A stretch of 64,000 bases of DNA from a virus: positions 1 through 64,000 of the IMG/VR virus record IMGVR_UViG_3300028827_000102; one strand, 5' to 3'. Positions 52,563 through 59,817 of the stretch are shown here, in pieces. Below the pieces are notes generated by a model. That model made no database searches. It worked only from the letters and a program-made list of their open reading frames with translations, and was not told the DNA's origin. A program made the position numbers and the translations under genes. Numbering within the stretch: position 1 is the stretch's first letter; each line of letters opens with the position of its first letter.

Positions 52563-53671
52563 AGGTCTTTTGCCAAATTCGCCAGTTTAACCGCTAACAC
52601 TTCCAATATAACTTTATTGTTTGTGTAATATGTCTTTATTCTTTCCTGCTCTCTGGTACAAAGATCAAGCATTTCTGCTATTATACTGGCCTTAGTAGTA
52701 ATATTTCCGGATTTGCGGTCAGGTAGTGGGACATTTTTTAACATGAATTTCTTTGTCTCGTCCATTAAATTTGGTGAAATCAAATATAATAACAATTGTT
52801 CCAACACTACTATAATTTGTCCGATAAAGTAATCATGTGCAGTTACTTCAGTGCTATAAGCTATAGCTTTACCGAACTTTCCAGACAACACTGAAGCAAC
52901 ATAATGCTGTACAGCTACATAGGTTTTTGTAGCGTCAGATTGCTTGATTATAGCAGGTAGAGCCTTGACTAGATCTTCCCCTGTCTTACCTGCTGAAGCA
53001 ACCTGTGATAGCAAATTTAGAGCGTCTCTAGGATGTCCGTCAACAGCCCGGGCAATCTGTAAAGTTGCTTTAGGAGGTATAGCTATACCTTCCTTTTTTG
53101 CTACAGGCAACAGTAATTTTTTGGCCAAAACTTCTGGCTTAACTGTTTTCAGATAGTATATTAAAGCCCTACTACGTATTGTGGTGGGAAGTACCTCCGG
53201 ATTGGTGGTACATAATATAAATCTGGCTTGACTATGAGGTTTCTCAAAAAGACGCAAAGCTGCATCAAACGCCTGCCTGGTTAGATTATGTGCTTCATCG
53301 ATTATAAAAAACCGATATTTATGTGGAGATCGGTACTTGGCTTGTTGTTCTAAAGCCCGTATAGCATCTATCCCTCTTTCGGATACCTGTTTTTCTACTA
53401 CAGAAGTAGTATCACCACCATAACGAATAGCTTTTATGGTTTGTTTGCAAGAATCACACTTGCCACAAATTTCTCCGTCTGTCCTATTTGTACAGTTAGC
53501 ATATAACGCTATCAACCACGCCAATGTGGTTTTCCCTACACCATGAGGACCACACAACAAAATAGTTGGATTGATTTCATCTTCCAAAGACCCACGAAGA
53601 GACGATACTACGGCATCTTGCCCAACTACTTGAGAAAATTTTATAGGTCTATACTTTGCTGTAAAATTCAT
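52559..53671 (-). CDS. dnaX: Clamp-loader ATPase, DnaX (gamma/tau)-like
   Basis: The 370-residue product opens with KYRPIKFSQVVGQDAVVSSL, the hallmark of clamp loaders. It has Walker A GPHGVGKT (residues 41-48), a zinc module (C60, C69, C72, C75) as in DnaX, and Walker B FFIIDEAHNL. A sensor-1 part with CTTNPEVLPTTIRSRALIYY follows, then helices including HPRDALNLLSQ. It loads the ring-shaped clamp on DNA. The SRC motif is changed to SRA. No small-subunit partner gene (delta, delta-prime) is seen in the window, unlike T4, where gp44 has gp62. Confidence 0.88.
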   Translation of the reverse strand: MNFTAKYRPIKFSQVVGQDAVVSSLRGSLEDEINPTILLCGPHGVGKTTLAWLIALYANCTNRTDGEICGKCDSCKQTIKAIRYGGDTTSVVEKQVSERGIDAIRALEQQAKYRSPHKYRFFIIDEAHNLTRQAFDAALRLFEKPHSQARFILCTTNPEVLPTTIRSRALIYYLKTVKPEVLAKKLLLPVAKKEGIAIPPKATLQIARAVDGHPRDALNLLSQVASAGKTGEDLVKALPAIIKQSDATKTYVAVQHYVASVLSGKFGKAIAYSTEVTAHDYFIGQIIVVLEQLLLYLISPNLMDETKKFMLKNVPLPDRKSGNITTKASIIAEMLDLCTREQERIKTYYTNNKVILEVLAVKLANLAKDL

Positions 53672-54669
53672 TCATTCACCTCTATCAACATTTTTCTGGC
53701 TATTTTTTCTGCCATAATAATCATATCTTGTTGTAGGTTTTCTTTTTCTAAGAACTCGTGGAGGTGCATAAGCGGATCTTCAAAAGACGATTCATACTTG
53801 CCATGCACCTTAACTGGAGGTTCATAGATTATATTGTCAGGCAAGACTACATTAGGATCAAGCTCTTTTTGTGGCTTTAATTTTAAGAATTCAGGTAAAT
53901 CATCACCTTTAAATTCATCCCAAACAACTAGAGGATATGGATGGTTGATGCGAACAAATTTTGGTTTTGCTTTGCCTGTGTCTACGATAAGAACGCCTTT
54001 ATTTTCATCCTCACCAAAATTTACCTGATGTGGCGATCCTGGATAATAAGCGTTGTCAGATATCTTCTGCCTTTTGTGTATATCACCAAGAGCCCAGTAT
54101 ACTATATCTGGCACATGGGGTATTTTGATTTGATTTGATTTTATTACCTTTGTACCATTATCCGTCACGGCTCCTGTAACAGCTTCGTGCATAACCGCAA
54201 TTATAGGTTTATTGCTTCTTGTCCTTATCTTTTCCACCATAGATTTTACTACTATATCAAAGTCATATCCAGACCAACCATGAAAAGGTAACAATAAAAA
54301 CACAACATCATTTATTTCGACAAAATCAGGCAGACCGTCACATATAACATGTTTACCAATAGGTAAATGAGACAGATAATTAAGAGCCGTATCACCAAAC
54401 TTATGTGATACTCTTTGATCATGATTGCCAGAAATAGCTATAACCGGTATAGGACAAGAATGCAACCAACCAGAAAATAACAATCTTTCGCTGTTTGTTA
54501 AATCCGGTCTATCCCAAATATCGCCAGATATAACTATAGCTTCTGCTTTGTATCTATTTGCTATGGCTGTTATTTTGTTTAGTGTAAATTTGTGTCTTAT
54601 AAGGTATTTACCAGGAAACTTTGCCCTTAGACAGTTTAAATGTAAATCTGCAGTGTGTAAAAATCTCAT
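53668..54669 (-). CDS. sbcD: SbcD/Mre11-type (T4 gp47-like) nuclease
   Basis: The 333-residue product has the calcineurin-like metallophosphoesterase ligands: D8 and H10 (HTADLHLNC), SGDIWDR (GD-x-xD), SGNHDQ (GNHD), and later the H-containing stretches VMHEAV and ALGDIHKRQ. It is a manganese-dependent nuclease that works with SbcC. The phrase YYPGSPHQVNFGED matches the family capping part. The 4-nt overlap with the clamp-loader gene and the position before the histone-fold gene show co-expression. Confidence 0.9.
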   Translation of the reverse strand: MRFLHTADLHLNCLRAKFPGKYLIRHKFTLNKITAIANRYKAEAIVISGDIWDRPDLTNSERLLFSGWLHSCPIPVIAISGNHDQRVSHKFGDTALNYLSHLPIGKHVICDGLPDFVEINDVVFLLLPFHGWSGYDFDIVVKSMVEKIRTRSNKPIIAVMHEAVTGAVTDNGTKVIKSNQIKIPHVPDIVYWALGDIHKRQKISDNAYYPGSPHQVNFGEDENKGVLIVDTGKAKPKFVRINHPYPLVVWDEFKGDDLPEFLKLKPQKELDPNVVLPDNIIYEPPVKVHGKYESSFEDPLMHLHEFLEKENLQQDMIIMAEKIARKMLIEVNE

Positions 54670-54923
54670 AGGTCATTTTTACGTATGGCTGTACGGTAGT
54701 TGTCAATACTACGCAAGGCCGCTTTTGTTATCAGTTTGTGTACTATTCTAGCCAATTCATCATAAAATTCGTCATCTAGTACCCTCATGCCCATACTATG
54801 CAACAAAGAGTTAACTTTACTTTTATTAATTAAACGTGATACATTTCCATCTTTGGCCCATTTTTTAGAATGGCGTTTTACGGTTACTCTGTCTTTTATT
54901 TTTTTCTGTTCTGAACCATTCAT
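54666..54923 (-). CDS. Histone-fold protein
   Basis: The 85-residue product has a basic N-terminal tail (KRHSKKWAKDG), and then residues 34-85 read like a single histone fold: KSKVNSLLHSMGMRVLDDEF, then DELARIVHKLITKAALRSID, then NYRTAIRKNDL. The pattern has the short first helix, the long middle helix and the loop/third helix ending in R-x-x-x-R-x-x-D-L, as in archaeal histones and the bacterial DUF1931 family (which end R-K-T-V-R-P-x-D-L). Such proteins dimerise to wrap or bend DNA. It overlaps the SbcD-like gene and is followed 4 nt overlapped by the 68-aa gene. No other histone is seen. Confidence 0.65.
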   Translation of the reverse strand: MNGSEQKKIKDRVTVKRHSKKWAKDGNVSRLINKSKVNSLLHSMGMRVLDDEFYDELARIVHKLITKAALRSIDNYRTAIRKNDL

Positions 54924-55126
54924 TGTATTTTTTGCTTGAATTCTCTATACGTAGTTATAAGACTACGTATTTCATTTTCTTTAGATAAGACAAATGCTAG
55001 TGTTAATACCGAAGCGGCTACGGACATCAAACCAGTACGTACCTTATCAAACAACTCAAACGGAGATGGATTGTGGTACATATTTATTGCATAAGATGGA
55101 AATGTATGCGATTGTTTATCAGACAT
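54920..55126 (-). CDS. Small protein between RecA and histone-fold genes
   Basis: The 68-residue product has a polar N-terminus and a hydrophobic helix of about 17 residues (GLMSVAASVLTLAFVLS), followed by a charged helix. The hydrophobic helix may be a membrane anchor or a buried packing helix. It lies 2 nt after the RecA gene and overlaps the histone-fold gene by 4 nt, the position of a recombination mediator such as UvsY, but it shows no resemblance to UvsY. The family is unknown. Confidence 0.55.
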   Translation of the reverse strand: MSDKQSHTFPSYAINMYHNPSPFELFDKVRTGLMSVAASVLTLAFVLSKENEIRSLITTYREFKQKIQ

Positions 55127-55127
55127 G

Positions 55128-56282
55128 CTATTCTCCCTCTACTTCTACAGAATCATCTGTGCCGTCTAAAGCGTAGTTTTTATATCCTAGTAGCTTAAAA
55201 TGTCGTCTATATACAGCATCCTTTTTTAGTAGAGAAAAACAATAATTTCGGAATTCGTCGCTCTCAGCTACTTTTCTAAATGCATCCCAAGCTAGATATT
55301 TGTCTGTAAAAAACTTTTTAAGCAGTATTTTATTTTTTCCCTGTTTTCTTTCCACCATTCCTATTGCTTCTAGGAAATCTAGACCGTCTTGAGCTTTATC
55401 TATGCCCTTGCCCATTATAATGTCTAATTCAAACTCTTGAAAAGCGGGGAAAGTCTTGTTTTTTATTGTCCTTACCCATACATGTTGGCGATACATACCA
55501 ACTTTATCTTCTTCGGCTTTCTTTCTACCGTGTACTCTAATTGCATAATCAGGATAATACTTCCAAGCCTGCCCTCCTGTAGGTGCTTCCGGATTAGCAC
55601 CAGGCATACGCATATTTATATTCATACGTATCTGATTAGAAGCTATCATTATGGCGCCTTTGTGTGCCAGTAATGATTTAGTTACGCCAAGAAAACGAGA
55701 ATGCATTCTAGCTTCTAATCCAGCTGCACCTTCTCCCGTTTCCACATCTCTACTCTTAGAAAACATGGCAGCGACACTATCCAACAAAATCAAACAACTT
55801 GGTTTATTTATATCATGCAAATTCACATCCGGTAGACGTCTAAGAAATCTATGTAGATGTTTATATACCCCTTCACCTGTTTCTGGTTGAGCATAAAAAT
55901 ACGCAGGAACATTCTTTCCGTTTATTTCTATTGTTTTGTGTATATCTAATCCTTGTGTACGCATATAAACAGGATCGGCTGAATGTTCTGTATCATAATG
56001 AACAATCGGAATATCTAACTTTTGTCCAGATATCGCACAAGCTTGTAAAAATGTACTTTTTCCGGAAGCTTCTGGACCGTATATATGCACTAGCCTGCCA
56101 CACTGAAAACCTCCACCTAACTTCAGATCTGCTATGAGAGATCCAGTAGACAGGGCTTTATCTACACGATGTGCTTCTCCCAACGAAACGCAACGTATTT
56201 CATCTTTTGTATCATTAAATGCATCTACTATAGCTGTTACCGGATCGGTAAATTCTATATCAGACTTTTTCTTTCTCGGCAT
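55128..56282 (-). CDS. recA: RecA/UvsX-type recombinase
   Basis: The 384-residue product has Walker A GPEASGKST (residues 69-77), motif CACAISGQKL, E/H-type VHYDTEHSADP, Walker B-like SCLILLDSVAAMFSK and the loop 1/2 region MIASNQIRMNINMRMPGANPEAPTGG (given here as two parts: MIASNQIRMNINM and RMPGANPEAPTGG). A C-terminal domain ends in DSVEVEGE, an acidic tail. It makes filaments on single-stranded DNA and exchanges strands. The ATG shares its first base with the stop of the Cys-rich module upstream (TAATG), so its translation is linked to that module. Confidence 0.93.
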   Translation of the reverse strand: MPRKKKSDIEFTDPVTAIVDAFNDTKDEIRCVSLGEAHRVDKALSTGSLIADLKLGGGFQCGRLVHIYGPEASGKSTFLQACAISGQKLDIPIVHYDTEHSADPVYMRTQGLDIHKTIEINGKNVPAYFYAQPETGEGVYKHLHRFLRRLPDVNLHDINKPSCLILLDSVAAMFSKSRDVETGEGAAGLEARMHSRFLGVTKSLLAHKGAIMIASNQIRMNINMRMPGANPEAPTGGQAWKYYPDYAIRVHGRKKAEEDKVGMYRQHVWVRTIKNKTFPAFQEFELDIIMGKGIDKAQDGLDFLEAIGMVERKQGKNKILLKKFFTDKYLAWDAFRKVAESDEFRNYCFSLLKKDAVYRRHFKLLGYKNYALDGTDDSVEVEGE

Positions 56283-56386
56283 TACACTACCTTATCATTT
56301 TCTAGATCTATGCACATCGGTAGCCAGAAGCAATTGGCGCATACTTCTTCTTCTCTATACCTGCCATAACAAGCAGGTTTACCCCT
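56282..56386 (-). CDS. Cys-rich 34-codon module in frame with SSB beyond a UGA stop
   Basis: After the SSB stop TGA (56389-56387) the same frame stays open for 34 codons to TAA, whose final base begins recA ATG 56282. The encoded peptide contains PACYGRYREEEVCANCFWLP and MCIDLENDKVV. Four Cys in a C-x10-C-x2-C-x6-C order recall the small C-terminal Cys modules of the form CFG.YD...ECxxC..xxxC found on some phage proteins. There is no in-frame ATG, GTG or TTG near its beginning (the first ATG is 12 codons before the end), so it cannot easily start by itself. It is either reached by UGA readthrough, or by frameshift or a sequence error, or is a remnant. TGA is a true stop elsewhere here. Confidence 0.5.
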   Translation of the reverse strand, partial: RGKPACYGRYREEEVCANCFWLPMCIDLENDKVV

Positions 56387-57469
56387 TCAATCAAAAGTTA
56401 GATCGTCATCGTCATCGAAAGAAAAATCATCAAGGTCGTCAGAAGAATCGGAAGAATCATCGTCATCATCATCGAAAGAAAGGTCATCGTCATCATCATC
56501 GAAAGAAAGGTCATCGTCATCATTCTTATTTTTTGCCTTCTTTTTATTGCCCTTATTGCTTTTATTGCTCTTATTGCCTCTTTTTCTGCTGCTATTTTTC
56601 TTAGTATTTGTCTTCTCTTCGTCTACAGTATCTTCGTCATCAAAAGAAATGTCATCAAGATCATCATCATTGTCAGTATCAAATTCAATATCGTCAGAAG
56701 ACGTGCCAGACACAGATACAGACACAGGAGCCCCAGTAGCTTTAGCTAAAGCAGCGTAACACCCCAACGAGTGTAACTTCTGTTCCAACACATCTGAATC
56801 TATGGTTTCTATTGAATCAAGCAAATCTACTAGTACGCCTTTATGTACCTTCCCCCCTAGCTTACATACATAAGCATCCTTATTTTCAATGTATTTCACG
56901 GGGAGACGTTTTCCTGTGGATACGAATTTGTATTCTACTCCACTCATATATGGATTGCTGCTCTTTTGTGCTAGCCATGTGAGCACTACACCACGCTTGT
57001 CGTCGTCAACAGAAGAACCTATTGCTTCTGCTATTCCCTTAAGTTCCTTCCACTCCAATACGTTCATATTTACCAGGCCCCACTGCTCGTCCGCGTTTTT
57101 CTTTATATTTGTGATGTGGAAAGCATGAGCCAAGTATCTGAAACTCTGAGGCATACGCAACCACTCAAAATCATTTCTCACGTCTATATACTTGTGGAAA
57201 TTGGCGCATATGGGGCAACCATTATCGACACTGGTAGCCTCAGCTATATCCCAATTTGGACATAAAGTATAGAATCCCTTTAGATCGTTTGATCCCTTTG
57301 GAACAAACTTGACGTAGTGTGTAACTATGGTAGCAAATCCACCTACCAGCCTAATCTGTACCGGCTTTCCAATAGACGGTCTAGAAAGCAGAGGAAGCAT
57401 TTCATCCCAACGTGAATCCGACTGCTGCCCAGGAACCTCTCCCATAGAACGGAAACCCTTTTTTCTCAT
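56387..57469 (-). CDS. Single-stranded DNA-binding protein, gp32-like, with zinc site and acidic repeats
   Basis: The 360-residue product carries a basic N-terminus (MRKKGFRS), and then an OB-fold-like core to about residue 235 with a possible zinc site (C70, C85, C88, H92: LCPNWDIAE, GCPICANFHKY). The C-terminal ~90 residues are low-complexity: Lys/Asn-rich, then Asp-rich with Ser-Phe-Asp units. T4 gp32 has the same order: an N-terminal basic part, a zinc-bearing core and an acidic C-terminal tail that recruits partners. Next to RecA it makes the pair that starts recombination. The stop is TGA; see the extension listed separately. Confidence 0.82.
   Translation of the reverse strand: MRKKGFRSMGEVPGQQSDSRWDEMLPLLSRPSIGKPVQIRLVGGFATIVTHYVKFVPKGSNDLKGFYTLCPNWDIAEATSVDNGCPICANFHKYIDVRNDFEWLRMPQSFRYLAHAFHITNIKKNADEQWGLVNMNVLEWKELKGIAEAIGSSVDDDKRGVVLTWLAQKSSNPYMSGVEYKFVSTGKRLPVKYIENKDAYVCKLGGKVHKGVLVDLLDSIETIDSDVLEQKLHSLGCYAALAKATGAPVSVSVSGTSSDDIEFDTDNDDDLDDISFDDEDTVDEEKTNTKKNSSRKRGNKSNKSNKGNKKKAKNKNDDDDLSFDDDDDDLSFDDDDDDSSDSSDDLDDFSFDDDDDLTFD
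56461..56514 (-). repeat. Two perfect 27-nt tandem units in the SSB tail
   Basis: Units at 56461-56487 and 56488-56514 are identical on the DNA level and encode a 9-residue Asp-rich unit with Leu-Ser-Phe. Related, less exact copies flank them. Such a repeat can change in number by slippage without breaking the frame. Confidence 0.85.
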
Positions 57470-57487
57470 GTCTGACTCCTTGTTTGT

Positions 57488-58849
57488 TTAAATATTGTCG
57501 ATACGATTGGCCATTTCTTTTGCCACTTGTACCTTACACGCTAACTGTCGAAGTGTTTCTGAATATACTTCAGCCATATCTAATCCAGAATTATCTATGC
57601 CATCTAGAAGACCATTACGTAAACATAATACCCTACACTCATCTTTTGTCAAGTGCTTTAACATCTTTAGAATGAAATCCTTCGTTTCATCATTTACAGT
57701 AAAAGTATGCTCTTCATCTGGGACATATACAAGCTTATCTTTATCATATACAGAAACTTCTTTCCATTCTGCATCTTCCTTTTGATCTTGGTCATAACTT
57801 ACCACCTGCGAAGCTTGTACTTCTCTTAATGTATCTTCTATTTTCTGTACACTACACCCTACTTCCTCTGCCAGCATATCATTAGTTGGTTCAAAGATAT
57901 TTAGTTCTGAAGCTAACTTACCAGCAGCTGATTGAATCTTTTGGTACATTCTCCATGTAGATGATGGTATTTTTATTAGTGGACCTCCACTAGATTTTCT
58001 GTATGCTTGTATTCTCTGTACTACCCACTGACGGGCAAAAGTGGGAAAAGACATGCGTTGTCTATAATCATAGTCAGAAACAGCTCTCCATAAGCCAAAA
58101 GAACCAGCTTGTAGCATATCACTGGCATGTAGGTCAGAATAAGCATATTTACGTACTTCTACTACCACTAATTTCATGTATGATTGCACAATGCGATTCT
58201 GTATTGTAGAAATACGTTTCACTATATTATTCACTATGCCGACAACTCCGTATAAATAGTTTGGGTACATTATTCCAGCTCTCTGTTCAATAAGCCTTTT
58301 TTTATCCGTAAGTTTGCTTATTCTCTTCATTATTGACACAATCTCATCGTTGTCAGTAGACAACGAAACCTTTGTCTTTAAGGTTGCCAGTTCTAATTCT
58401 ATTTGCTGGTAGTTAGAAGTAATGGCATCAAATGTACGCAATATTGCTTCATATCTGCTATTACGTAAACGTAGCCTTTCTAAAACAGCCTTAGTTTCTT
58501 TTTCTGCTACATCTCTCGGAGATGCTGCTAGCCTGAATAGACTATAACCGGTACTTAGTATCTGCAAATTTCCTGTACCGATTTGTACATCGTTGATAGT
58601 AGTAAAACCTTTGCACGATTCATCGTATATACTATATTTTTCGTTTTTGACAGCACCTCCAGCAATCCTGTAAAGAATATAACATATATTGTCTTCCACA
58701 AATGTGGTGTATTTTACCAATTCTTGTATGCCGATACTTGTGTATATTTCTATATCTTTAAACAAGGAATCCAATGTATGGTAATCTATATCCGGGGCAG
58801 ATAATATTTGCTTTGCAATGCTATTGAACATTTCAAATTTATCGGACAT
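57488..58849 (-). CDS. Sigma-70 family RNA polymerase sigma factor, divergent
   Basis: The 453-residue product has a region 2-like core: VVVEVRKYAYSDLHASDMLQ, then AGSFGLWRAVSDYDYRQRMS and FPTFARQWVVQRIQAYR (pattern DLxQEGxxGLxxAxxxFDxxxGxxFSTYAxxWIRxxI). A region 3-like stretch (LASELNIFEPTNDMLAEEVG) and a region 4-like part (LTKDECRVLCLRNGLLDG) follow. The last part lacks the clean closing HTH (no LGxxxxRVRQIExxAL). The N-terminal ~200 residues are helical and not of the RpoD 1.1 type. It should redirect host RNA polymerase to phage promoters. It is the first gene of the leftward operon from the 58850-58889 divergent spacer. Confidence 0.8.
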   Translation of the reverse strand: MSDKFEMFNSIAKQILSAPDIDYHTLDSLFKDIEIYTSIGIQELVKYTTFVEDNICYILYRIAGGAVKNEKYSIYDESCKGFTTINDVQIGTGNLQILSTGYSLFRLAASPRDVAEKETKAVLERLRLRNSRYEAILRTFDAITSNYQQIELELATLKTKVSLSTDNDEIVSIMKRISKLTDKKRLIEQRAGIMYPNYLYGVVGIVNNIVKRISTIQNRIVQSYMKLVVVEVRKYAYSDLHASDMLQAGSFGLWRAVSDYDYRQRMSFPTFARQWVVQRIQAYRKSSGGPLIKIPSSTWRMYQKIQSAAGKLASELNIFEPTNDMLAEEVGCSVQKIEDTLREVQASQVVSYDQDQKEDAEWKEVSVYDKDKLVYVPDEEHTFTVNDETKDFILKMLKHLTKDECRVLCLRNGLLDGIDNSGLDMAEVYSETLRQLACKVQVAKEMANRIDNI

Positions 58850-58864
58850 ACCAATGATCCTTAT

Positions 58865-58874
58865 TTTTTAGTAG
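58865..58874 (+). promoter_or_regulatory. TTTTTAGTAG motif in a divergent spacer
   Basis: The 40-nt spacer 58850-58889 between the leftward sigma gene and the rightward SWIM gene contains TTTTTAGTAG at 58865-58874, the same ten bases as in the right arm of the palindrome 36857-36894. Here the motif stands alone, 15 nt upstream of ATG 58890, and is followed by AGGATATATAACATG, which holds the ribosome site. Promoter identity is inferred only from recurrence. Confidence 0.35.
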
Positions 58875-58889
58875 AATAGGATATATAAC

Positions 58890-59495
58890 ATGCCAATAAC
58901 AAAAAAATTTGATATACCGCAACTCACACTAAAACATATACTAAAATATTCAAATGTGAGTCCTGTTAAAAGTACAAGCGGACAGCGACTTAAATCGCCC
59001 GCGTCTAGAGTGTCTGAATGTACCTTGATATCTCATCAATATAGTACAGGTTCGCGCGATGGTTTCAGACGAACTAGACATAAATATCCTACCATGTACA
59101 ACGAATTTCGCGGTCTTGTACGTTGCAGCGGAAGCGGTAAGAAACGTTACACATATATCCGTTTCTATGGGCCTCCATCTCTAGACACTCCTGTTTGGGT
59201 GTGGTGTAGCTGTGAACATTTTGCTTACACCTATGAATGGGTTTTAGCAAAATATAAATCCAGTACTATTAGTGCGGGATACAATTCTGTAGGTGTGTCG
59301 ATACGCCCAGAACCGCCACAAATACGTAACCCAAATAAGTACCCAGGAGCGTGCAAGCATATATTGCTAAGTGCCAAATATGCTTTGACCAAAAAGGACC
59401 TTATAGAGCAAAGGGAAGCATATGTGGCGGATCTGAAGCGGGCACGCCGCAATAAGATTTTACAGCGTGCCCGCCCCATCAAGCTTATCCGTTAA
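58890..59495 (+). CDS. SWIM zinc-finger protein
   Basis: The 201-residue product carries C106-S-C108 ... C155-K-H157, a SWIM-type zinc motif (CxC...CxH) with the typical context VWVWCSCEHFAYTYEW and YPGACKHILLSAKYAL. SWIM domains bind DNA or protein in repair and mobile-element contexts. The N-terminal 60 residues are basic. The C-terminus is basic as well (DLKRARRNKILQRARPIK). It is the only rightward gene between the sigma operon and the convergent KH gene, which it overlaps tail to tail by 11 nt. Confidence 0.72.
   Translation: MPITKKFDIPQLTLKHILKYSNVSPVKSTSGQRLKSPASRVSECTLISHQYSTGSRDGFRRTRHKYPTMYNEFRGLVRCSGSGKKRYTYIRFYGPPSLDTPVWVWCSCEHFAYTYEWVLAKYKSSTISAGYNSVGVSIRPEPPQIRNPNKYPGACKHILLSAKYALTKKDLIEQREAYVADLKRARRNKILQRARPIKLIR
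59438..59474. terminator. GC-rich hairpin at the convergent SWIM/KH junction
   Basis: Left arm 59438-59447 (GCGGGCACGC) and right arm 59465-59474 (GCGTGCCCGC) are perfect reverse complements, 10 bp with 9 GC pairs, around a 17-nt loop. It lies inside the last codons of the plus-strand SWIM gene, 11 to 47 nt before the end of the minus-strand KH gene. It may stop transcription in both directions. There is no long U-run after it, so the call is tentative. The GC richness stands out in this AT-rich DNA. Confidence 0.5.
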
Positions 59496-59817
59496 CCGAC
59501 GTCATATCATCATTTGCCAAATCGATACGAATGGAGTGCGAACGGACAAGAGGACCGAGCATAGCCTTCACCACTGTTCGCAAAGAACGAATGGTTCTAC
59601 CGTCGCCACCAAGAAACGGACCCCTATCCTTTGGATGCAAATCAAACTCCAGAACCGTCACTCTGCTAGTGCGCATGATACGCACGGTAGCGTCCTCTGG
59701 ATGCTTGGCGATATGATATGCTAGCAACATTACGATCTTTGCAAGGCTAAGGTTGCGCATATCTTCAGTAACCATGTCCTCAAGTCGGTAAACACCATCA
59801 GTAATAGTATCAGTCAT
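59485..59817 (-). CDS. KH-domain RNA-binding protein (KhpA-like)
   Basis: The 110-residue product has a helical front and then a KH-type part: VTVLEFDLHPKDRGPFLGGD followed by GRTIRSLRTVVKAMLGPL, with the GxxG loop G70-G-D-G73. The bacterial KhpA pattern is DxGxxIGxxGxTxxAxRxLL. KH domains grip single-stranded RNA or DNA. In bacteria KhpA regulates cell-wall and sRNA pathways; in the phage it may bind mRNA or chaperone RNA. It adjoins the nuclease gene by a 4-nt overlap. Confidence 0.72.
   Translation of the reverse strand: MTDTITDGVYRLEDMVTEDMRNLSLAKIVMLLAYHIAKHPEDATVRIMRTSRVTVLEFDLHPKDRGPFLGGDGRTIRSLRTVVKAMLGPLVRSHSIRIDLANDDMTSVNG

Noticed and set aside
55223-55236. TTTTTAGTAGAGA on the plus strand inside recA
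   Set aside because: It matches the right arm of the palindrome by 13 bases, but lies in antisense coding DNA, where it is explained by recA codons; not taken as a promoter.
56309-56368. A 19-codon ATG frame (MAGIEKKK...) in the SSB-recA gap, on the minus strand
   Set aside because: It is in another frame, its spacing from the AGGGG site is too long, and it shows no family pattern; the Cys-rich frame is the better reading of the gap.
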